From NCBI GenBank assembly GCA_031372705.1, contig JANMLV010000079.1:1-5079 (forward strand): a stretch of DNA of 5,079 nucleotides. Reading direction: 5' to 3'. The DNA comes from UBA7236 sp031372705 (lineage in GTDB: Bacteria > Bacteroidota > Bacteroidia > Chitinophagales > BACL12). A program made the position numbers and the translations under genes. Position 1 is the stretch's first letter. Each line of letters opens with the position of its first letter. A model generated the notes under the pieces. The model ran no database searches and had not been told where the DNA came from. It saw only the letters and a program-made list of their open reading frames with translations. This document shows, one piece after another, positions 1 through 5,079 of this stretch.

Positions 1-318
1 CCTCAAGGGAATTTATATTGTGCAACTAAACATGCTGTTACGGCTTTAAGTAAAGGGTTACGCATGGATTTATTGCCATATGGTATTAAGGTTACCAATA
101 TTTCACCCGGCTTAGCAGAAACTGAATTCAGCATTGTTCGATTTAAAGGCGATACCGAAAAAGCTGCAGGTACTTATACCGGATATCAAGCCTTATCTGC
201 CGAAGATGTTGCTGATGTAATTTATTTTGCAGCTTCGCGACCACAACATGTGAATTTAGAAGAAATTACCATCTTGCCCACGGCACAAAGTGATGCGAGA
301 ACCGTTTTTAAACAATAG
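1..318 (+). CDS. YdfG-like short-chain dehydrogenase/reductase, C-terminal part (5' truncated by window edge)
   Basis: The reading frame is open from base 1, and the visible 105 residues run to a TAG at 316-318. The ATG at 64 is internal, because conserved family sequence lies before it. The catalytic Tyr-x3-Lys pair of the short-chain dehydrogenase family is seen as YCATK, with Tyr at 16-18 and Lys at 28-30. It is followed by the usual PG loop (ISPGLAETEFS) after the VTN strand. The PGL-x-TEFS, VRFKGD and HVN segments and the end near TxQSDAR resemble E. coli YdfG, an NADP-dependent 3-hydroxy acid dehydrogenase (L-allo-threonine/serine oxidation, malonic semialdehyde reduction) of about 248 residues. 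The family assignment is firm; the substrate is inferred from similarity. The Rossmann cofactor-binding half and the catalytic Ser lie outside the window. The protein should be cytosolic and probably tetrameric like its family. The gene converges on the M61 peptidase gene across an 18-base gap. Confidence 0.9.
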   Translation, partial: PQGNLYCATKHAVTALSKGLRMDLLPYGIKVTNISPGLAETEFSIVRFKGDTEKAAGTYTGYQALSAEDVADVIYFAASRPQHVNLEEITILPTAQSDARTVFKQ

Positions 319-336
319 TTAACAGCATATTTAATA

Positions 337-2052
337 TTATCGCTGCAACCATTTCGCATAATTGTTACGCTGCTTATCAGTTGCTGCATTTATAGGGTTT
401 AAGGTATAGTTTACCTTGTCACTCAATTGATACACAACATCAAATTGTACAATTATGCCATTGCGATTAACTGTTATCGAAACTTTATCACCAATTTTAG
501 CAGATTCATAAAAGGTTGTCAGCAAACCGGATTGATATCTGAAATTATTTATCGCAATTAACTCGTCATTTACATTTAATCCACTTTTTTCGCCGGCGCT
601 TGATTGCCTAATTGTTGTAATGATATTTCTATCATTTATGGTGATGCCAAAATCTGTTTCTATTTTTCCGGAATTGCTATCAATTAATTCTAATCCAACT
701 TTTTCAAAATAGGCATTTAAGTCAGGTTGCACCGTTCCGAAAACATGATTGGAATAAAAATTATCGAGATTTTCGCCGGCGTATTTTTCTAAAATGGATT
801 TAAATTCAGCCTCAGTATATCCTCGATTGTTTTGTAAGTAAAAAGTTTGGTAGGCTTCACGCATCACTTCATCTAAACAATATTGGCCGGATGAATTATG
901 AATGATTAAAATATCGAGCAACATGGTTAACAGCGCTCCACGTACATAATAATTCACTTGACTGTTATTGCTGTTTTCGTTTTGGCGATAGTATTTTATC
1001 CAAGCATCAAAACTAGCTGCAGCAACACTTTGAACGTGTTTTCCGGGAGCATTTTCAGCATCGTTGATATTTTTTTCTACCACATTCAAATATTCGCGTT
1101 CAGTTGAAATGCCGGCTCTATAAACAATTAAATCGTCGTAATAACTGGTAAATCCTTCTGCAATCCAAAGTGAGGTGGTGTAATTTTCCGAATAGTAATT
1201 AAATGGTCCTAATGCAACCGGACGCAAACGTTTTACATTCCATAAATGAAAATATTCATGTGCTGCTAAACTGATAAATTCAAGATAATTGGCACGTGGT
1301 GAATAATTAAATCGCTTAAAAATTAAACTGGTTGAATGTAAATGTTCGAGACCCCCACGCAAGGTGTTTGAGTTAAGTAAAATAAATAAATAGGATTTGC
1401 ATGGGTGGTGATTAAATATTTTTACTTCGGTATCAATAACGCGAATTAAATCATCAATTATTTGTTGCTCATTGTAATTGCCTGCTCCATAAATGGCTAA
1501 CTGATGTTGAACACCGGAAGCAATAAATGAAGTCTCACTATGATTGCCAATTTCTATCGGACTATCATATAATTCGTCTTTCGATTCGGCTATGCGCTCC
1601 CATTTATTATTACCAATTTGATTTAGCGATGTTGCAATTTTTGAAAATGATGCATGCGGTTTAAAATGAATTGCTATTGGTGCATCAACTTGCTCAGGGA
1701 GTAGAAATAATGCTGCTGGAATTATCGAGGCATGAGCATCATCTAACCAGCATGTGCGCACACTTTCTTCGAAAGCATATACTTCGTATTGAATAATTAA
1801 ATTGTTGCCTGCATTAGCAATTATCCAAGTGTTTTTATCCGATTTTTCAATTTGCAGTTGATTACCTTCGTTGCCAAAAGCTTTGACATAATTAATGTTT
1901 TTCGCATATTCCCTGATTAAATAGGAACCCGGAGTCCAAACCGGTAACTGTAACATTAAATTCGGGTTATTATTCGATGTAATGTGCATGGTCACCTGAA
2001 AAAGGTGGGTTGCGGGATTGTCCATCGAAACGGTAAATGAAATATTTGCCAT
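337..2052 (-). CDS. M61 family zinc metallopeptidase (glycyl aminopeptidase-like) with C-terminal PDZ domain
   Basis: This 571-residue protein has the three-part layout of family M61: an N-terminal beta-rich domain (about 1-170), a gluzincin catalytic domain (about 175-445) and a PDZ domain (about 465-545). Zinc-binding HEYFH is at residues 265-269 inside the family hallmark AAHEYFHLWNVKRLRP. The third zinc ligand is probably Glu299 in WIAEGFTSYYDDL. GGLEH at 233-237 matches the position of the substrate-binding exopeptidase loop of related M1 enzymes, and NYYVRGAL (367-374) carries the Tyr thought to stabilise the transition state. All expected catalytic residues are present, so the enzyme should be active. 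Characterised M61 enzymes release N-terminal Gly or Ala; this specificity is inferred here. No signal peptide or membrane segment is seen, and an in-frame TAA at 2062-2064, just upstream of the ATG, rules out a longer start. The protein is therefore probably cytosolic. The gene is last in the three-gene cluster, 39 bases after the OmpA-family gene. Some relatives are exported, so localisation is less certain than the family. Confidence 0.95.
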   Translation of the reverse strand: MANISFTVSMDNPATHLFQVTMHITSNNNPNLMLQLPVWTPGSYLIREYAKNINYVKAFGNEGNQLQIEKSDKNTWIIANAGNNLIIQYEVYAFEESVRTCWLDDAHASIIPAALFLLPEQVDAPIAIHFKPHASFSKIATSLNQIGNNKWERIAESKDELYDSPIEIGNHSETSFIASGVQHQLAIYGAGNYNEQQIIDDLIRVIDTEVKIFNHHPCKSYLFILLNSNTLRGGLEHLHSTSLIFKRFNYSPRANYLEFISLAAHEYFHLWNVKRLRPVALGPFNYYSENYTTSLWIAEGFTSYYDDLIVYRAGISTEREYLNVVEKNINDAENAPGKHVQSVAAASFDAWIKYYRQNENSNNSQVNYYVRGALLTMLLDILIIHNSSGQYCLDEVMREAYQTFYLQNNRGYTEAEFKSILEKYAGENLDNFYSNHVFGTVQPDLNAYFEKVGLELIDSNSGKIETDFGITINDRNIITTIRQSSAGEKSGLNVNDELIAINNFRYQSGLLTTFYESAKIGDKVSITVNRNGIIVQFDVVYQLSDKVNYTLNPINAATDKQRNNYAKWLQR

Positions 2053-2091
2053 AAACTGTAATTATTTGGCAAAATAAGGAAACAAATGGCA

Positions 2092-4314
2092 TTATTCCAC
2101 TTTTATTATTTTCAACTCCACGCGTTGATTCTTTTTTCGGCCGGCTGCTGTTGCGTTATCGGCAATAGGTGTTGTTTTTCCATAGCCTTTCCACGTTAAA
2201 TGGTCAGCAGGAATTCCTTTTATGGTGAGATAGTCAACCACGTTTTTTGCGCGGTCGTTCGATAACTTCTGACAAAATGCATCGTTAGGTAAACCGTTGG
2301 TATGTCCGCCAATTTCTACGTAAATATTGGGATTGGTCAGTAGAAATTCAGCCAGTGCATCTAACGAAGCAGAGCTCTCCGGTTTGAGGTCCGATTTATT
2401 GGCTTCGAAGAAAATATTATCCAGCTGAATGATTGTGCCTGCGCGGATTGGAATCATTTCGATGTCTGCAGTAACTTCACTGTAAAGTGTATCTTTTGTG
2501 CTTGTTAATTCGTCTGCTATTTCTTTTACAATATCGGCTTTAATTGTGCCGTTGGAATCAACAATTTCGCCTTCCAATTTCGTATTAATTGCAGTAATCA
2601 GTTCTTCGCGATTTAACGGCTTTGTAACAATTTCTGCTTTTAAATCAGATTTAATATCGTGTTTTATTGACTCAATCGGGTCTTCGGCATTAAAATCTAA
2701 TTCATCAAATTCCAAGTTTTCATCAACCGTAGTAGTTACCGGAAAATACCCCGGTTTTTTAATGGTGACATTGTAATTATTTTCGGGAATAATAATTTGG
2801 TAATTGCCATTAGTTGTAGTTGTAATTCCTTGTGGTTCTTCACTTATTAATCCGCCAAAAGCCACGTCTGCATTAATGGGCTGCTTTGTTTCTGCATCTA
2901 CAATTAAACCTTTCATTAAAGTAACGGGTTCCGGTTGTATTTCAACGGGTAGTGGTATGCGAAATAAATCGGCCTTGCCAAATGAATTTTTTGTGGATGA
3001 AAAATAGGCATAATCACCACTTGCGGGAATTGTATAATAATAGTCGTTTAGGTCTGAATTAATTTTATCGCCAAGATTAACCGGTTCGCTCCAGTTAAGC
3101 CATGTATCGTCGAGCCGCTTGCTCATAAACATATCATAACCGCCATAACCACTTTTTCCATTCGTAGCAAAATATATTGTTTTATTATCTGACGCTAAAA
3201 AAATACTGCCTTCGGTTGCAGCTGAGTTAATGATATTACCAATATTTTTAGGTTCCGACCAAACTTTATTCGATTGTAAAAAACTCACATAAATATCCAT
3301 ATCGCCAAACGAATCAGGCCGCTCTATTGCCATCAAAATAACATTGCCTTCTGTATTCATGTGATAACACGAAAATTCGTTGTTATTATAGAAGTCGTTT
3401 ATTTTCAATGCCTTCGGAAATGCCCACCCATCAGGTGTTTTCTTCGAAATAGAAATGTCTTGCTTTACCTTTTCATAATTGTTGGCGAGTAATAATGTGC
3501 CACCATCGGAACTAATCCATGATACGTAGTTATGCTGTTCATTATTTAATGGGAATCCAATATTAATTGCTTTGCTCCACGCTCCATTTACCCACTTGGA
3601 AACATAAATGTCGTCGCGTAATTCACCACCTGTATTTTCAATGTAATTTTTTCTTGCAAAGTATAATGTTTTACTGTCGGGCGAAATAAACGCAAACATA
3701 TCATCGGCATTACTATTTACCAACGGTCCTAAGTTTTCGGGGTTAGCAATTGGATTGGCATATTGTGCAACGTTCACATCTGCTTTAATTGGAATTTCGC
3801 TATCTGAAATGCCAATACAATCAATTTGATTCATCCCTAAAATTGCCTTTGTATTTAAAACGACTTTTACTTCACTAACTAAATAATCGGTTAGCGGAAT
3901 AAATACGCGAAACATTCTTCCGCCTGTTGTAAATTCCGGTTTTATGGCTTCGTTTAAATAAACACTGTATTTCTTCCCTGCAGTTGTAAATAAAATAACT
4001 TCTTTAATGGAACCCGGACAATTACTTTCGCCAATAGCAATTTGTTTAACGGCTTGAGGGGATGCGAATTTTACTTGTATAAACTCGCCTGCCGGATTAT
4101 CGGGTGTTGATGGCGCCCATGCAACGGCACTTTCGCCAAATGCAGGTAATTTATCGGGTTTTCCCAATACTTGTTTAGCAGCAAATTGTTTGCGCGTATA
4201 TTCAGTTGAAAACCGCACCACTTCTGATGCCCATTGCACTTGCTGTGCAGAGCCGGCAAGGCCTGACAAAAACAAAAAAAGGAATATAAAATGCCTCAAA
4301 TTTCGGATTTCCAT
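2092..4314 (-). CDS. Exported OmpA-family protein: galactose-binding-like domain, PD40 beta-propeller, carboxypeptidase-regulatory-like domain, OmpA C-terminal domain
   Basis: This 740-residue protein starts with a clear signal peptide: basic n-region MEIRNLRH, hydrophobic core FIFLFLFLSGLAG, and a probable signal peptidase I cut after Ala23 (GSA/QQ). No lipobox Cys is present. Residues about 26-172 form a beta-rich, discoidin/galactose-binding-like domain. Residues about 191-458 hold five PD40/WD40-like repeats of about 53 residues, with repeated SPDSKTLYFA-type strands, W-s-x-P-x-N-I/L-G and I-N-S motifs. Residues about 466-532 form a carboxypeptidase-regulatory-like beta-sandwich (KGLIVDAETKQPI, PGYFPV). 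A charged, probably helical linker (about 545-620) leads to an OmpA peptidoglycan-binding domain (about 627-737) with NIFFEANKSDLKPES and LSNDRAKNVVDYL. The protein should be periplasmic, held to peptidoglycan by its C-terminus. The last three modules recall PorE of the type IX secretion apparatus, but the TPR region of PorE is absent, so that role is not supported. The position equivalent to the diaminopimelate-binding Asp is Asn673. The gene lies 22 bases after the membrane-protein gene. Domain calls are firm except the N-terminal one, which is moderate; function is unknown. Confidence 0.9.
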   Translation of the reverse strand: MEIRNLRHFIFLFLFLSGLAGSAQQVQWASEVVRFSTEYTRKQFAAKQVLGKPDKLPAFGESAVAWAPSTPDNPAGEFIQVKFASPQAVKQIAIGESNCPGSIKEVILFTTAGKKYSVYLNEAIKPEFTTGGRMFRVFIPLTDYLVSEVKVVLNTKAILGMNQIDCIGISDSEIPIKADVNVAQYANPIANPENLGPLVNSNADDMFAFISPDSKTLYFARKNYIENTGGELRDDIYVSKWVNGAWSKAINIGFPLNNEQHNYVSWISSDGGTLLLANNYEKVKQDISISKKTPDGWAFPKALKINDFYNNNEFSCYHMNTEGNVILMAIERPDSFGDMDIYVSFLQSNKVWSEPKNIGNIINSAATEGSIFLASDNKTIYFATNGKSGYGGYDMFMSKRLDDTWLNWSEPVNLGDKINSDLNDYYYTIPASGDYAYFSSTKNSFGKADLFRIPLPVEIQPEPVTLMKGLIVDAETKQPINADVAFGGLISEEPQGITTTTNGNYQIIIPENNYNVTIKKPGYFPVTTTVDENLEFDELDFNAEDPIESIKHDIKSDLKAEIVTKPLNREELITAINTKLEGEIVDSNGTIKADIVKEIADELTSTKDTLYSEVTADIEMIPIRAGTIIQLDNIFFEANKSDLKPESSASLDALAEFLLTNPNIYVEIGGHTNGLPNDAFCQKLSNDRAKNVVDYLTIKGIPADHLTWKGYGKTTPIADNATAAGRKKNQRVELKIIKVE

Positions 4315-4336
4315 TAAAACGGATTTGGGGTAAAGT

Positions 4337-5005
4337 TTATTTTGGTAAATGGGAATCGTCGTCTATAATTTCTTCATAATCGGTATAACCGGCTTCAGAT
4401 GTGCCATCGGGACTATTCAGTTTATTTGGGCGCTTTCTGTTGAAAAGAATAGAAAACACTTCATCCGATGCTTTAATGCCTCTAAAAATGATGTTTATCA
4501 TATAAAAGAAGGCGAAAAATGCAATAATATATTTGAGGATGACAGTGTTGTAAATGCGATCGATTGTCGACAATAACCAATTGTGAGGAGGTAGGTTGGC
4601 AATTTCCGGTTTAAGGATAGTAATAATAAATAACACGATACAAGCCATTAACAAGTAACCATCAAATCGCATAACACGAATGCGCTTGCGTTCGAAATTC
4701 ATTACCGCCCGCCAACGATTGCGTTCTAAATTACTTGCTATGGTTGCATAAATTACAAAAGTGCCAACTATTGCGTAGGCAACTGCGGCAAGTGAATATG
4801 TTGCTTCCATGTGCGCGGCAGTAACAAGCGCTGCTAAGCTTACTAATATGTAATATCCTACTGTTTTAAAAAATAAAAATGACGAATCTTTGTTGATGCC
4901 AATGTCGTTGAGCAATGAAGAACTAACCGTTGCCACAACTTTCCATGCACTAGAGAAAATGATGTTTATTACACCCAGATAAAATATGTATTCAAATATT
5001 TCCAT
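4337..5005 (-). CDS. Five-helix inner-membrane protein of unknown function
   Basis: I do not recognise a family for this 222-residue protein. Five hydrophobic segments are visible at about residues 5-27, 43-64, 70-91, 115-134 and 154-174. The loop between helices 3 and 4 is very basic (eight Arg/Lys between 95 and 113, including RNRWR and ERKRIR). A second basic patch, NRKRPNK, follows helix 5. By the positive-inside rule, the N-terminus would be periplasmic and the C-terminus cytoplasmic. The C-terminal tail (about 200-222) is acidic, with eight Asp/Glu including EEIIDDD. No signal peptide, catalytic motif or metal-binding set is seen. The ATG at 5003-5005 is the first ATG in its frame after an in-frame TGA near the window edge, and no purine-rich ribosome binding site precedes it. 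It is probably the first gene of the minus-strand operon, 22 bases ahead of the OmpA-family gene, which suggests but does not show an envelope role. The coding call is strong because the long frame has sensible membrane protein composition. Confidence 0.85.
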   Translation of the reverse strand: MEIFEYIFYLGVINIIFSSAWKVVATVSSSLLNDIGINKDSSFLFFKTVGYYILVSLAALVTAAHMEATYSLAAVAYAIVGTFVIYATIASNLERNRWRAVMNFERKRIRVMRFDGYLLMACIVLFIITILKPEIANLPPHNWLLSTIDRIYNTVILKYIIAFFAFFYMINIIFRGIKASDEVFSILFNRKRPNKLNSPDGTSEAGYTDYEEIIDDDSHLPK

Positions 5006-5018
5006 TACTATCCAGCCA

Positions 5019-5026
5019 CAAATATA
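5019..5026 (-). promoter_or_regulatory. Bacteroidota-type -7 promoter box upstream of the membrane-protein gene
   Basis: The minus strand reads TATATTTG followed by T, an exact match to the Bacteroidota primary sigma factor -7 consensus TAnnTTTG(Y). It lies 13 bases before the ATG of the five-helix membrane protein, so the transcript leader would be only about 6-10 bases long. No clear TTG -33 element is seen at the usual distance; that stretch is AT-rich (TTATTTTATAG). The motif match is direct. Its role as the promoter of the three-gene operon is inference, since such a short motif also arises by chance in AT-rich DNA. Confidence 0.55.
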
Positions 5027-5046
5027 CCTTATTACTATAAAATAAT

Positions 5047-5070
5047 AGCCACCCCTGCGACGGGGTGGCT
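5047..5070 (-). terminator. Probable intrinsic terminator of a minus-strand gene lying beyond the right edge
   Basis: A perfect 9-base-pair inverted repeat (AGCCACCCC at 5047-5055 and GGGGTGGCT at 5062-5070) encloses a six-base loop. On the minus strand it is followed directly by ATTATTTTAT, an acceptable though interrupted T-rich tract. On the plus strand only TGTCTC follows, so leftward termination is favoured. It would separate an upstream minus-strand gene outside the window from the three-gene operon. A role as a transcript-end stabiliser, or as a bidirectional terminator, cannot be excluded. Confidence 0.6.
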
Positions 5071-5079
5071 TGTCTCAAC

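Noticed and set aside
323..345. Weak imperfect stem (CAGCATA with TATcGCTG) between the convergent dehydrogenase and peptidase genes, as a possible bidirectional terminator
   Set aside because: The stem is short, AT-rich and needs a bulged base, no clear T-tract follows, and half of it lies inside the peptidase coding end. It is too weak to annotate, although some terminator would be expected there.
2053..2091. Possible promoter for the M61 gene in the 39-base gap (TTATTTTG resembles the -7 box with one mismatch)
   Set aside because: The second base of the box is wrong and no -33 element is placed correctly; such matches are frequent in AT-rich spacers.
2498..3007. Two plus-strand open frames (2498-2776 and 2804-3007) opposite the OmpA-family gene
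   Set aside because: They are antisense shadows of a well-supported coding region, with Ser/Val-rich low-quality composition, no domain and no start signals.
4071..4259. A 62-codon minus-strand frame inside the 5' part of the OmpA-family gene
   Set aside because: It overlaps the signal peptide and N-terminal domain of the real gene in another frame and has no recognisable features.
2092..4314. Reading the OmpA-propeller protein as a type IX secretion component or cargo
   Set aside because: No TPR region, no type IX C-terminal sorting domain and no por/gld genes are seen in the window. The resemblance to PorE covers shared modules only.
4349..4576. A 75-codon plus-strand frame opposite the membrane-protein gene
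   Set aside because: It is antisense to a coherent five-helix protein; its hydrophobic look is a by-product of the opposite strand.
1..5079. A CRISPR array, insertion sequence, toxin-antitoxin pair, phage-defence locus or RNA gene
   Set aside because: No direct-repeat array, transposase motif, terminal inverted repeats, tRNA-like cloverleaf or defence-type domain was seen; nearly every base is covered by four convincing coding regions.

Overview
The window looks like chromosomal DNA from a member of the Bacteroidota. The evidence is AT-rich coding sequence, a -7 promoter box of the TAnnTTTG type, no Shine-Dalgarno motifs in the visible leaders, and a large periplasmic protein combining PD40-type propeller repeats, a carboxypeptidase-regulatory-like domain and a C-terminal OmpA domain. 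The protein styles resemble the Chitinophagales/Sphingobacteriales side of the phylum, but genus and species cannot be named from this sequence. No mobile element, CRISPR array, tRNA or rRNA is visible.

Layout: the left edge (1-318, plus strand) is the C-terminal part of a YdfG-like short-chain dehydrogenase, cut off by the window boundary. It converges on a three-gene minus-strand cluster. Read in transcription order from the right, the cluster holds a 222-residue five-helix membrane protein (5005-4337), a 740-residue exported OmpA-family protein (4314-2092) and a 571-residue M61-family metallopeptidase with a PDZ domain (2052-337). The gaps are only 22 and 39 bases, with no terminator in either, so the three genes are probably co-transcribed. 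Upstream of the first gene lie a good Bacteroidota -7 box (5019-5026) and a GC-rich hairpin (5047-5070) that probably ends the preceding minus-strand transcription unit.

How the genes might work together: the OmpA-family protein should sit in the periplasm and anchor to peptidoglycan while displaying a galactose-binding-like domain and a beta-propeller. The five-helix protein should sit in the inner membrane. The M61 peptidase has no export signal and appears cytosolic. A shared envelope-related role for the first two genes is plausible but is inference from gene order. The most notable points are the multi-domain OmpA protein with a changed diaminopimelate-binding position (GHTN instead of GHTD), the five-blade propeller with an apparent closure strand, and the unassigned membrane protein with a very basic loop and an acidic tail. 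I found no clear evidence of an undescribed defence or mobile system; most of the window is ordinary housekeeping and envelope gene content.
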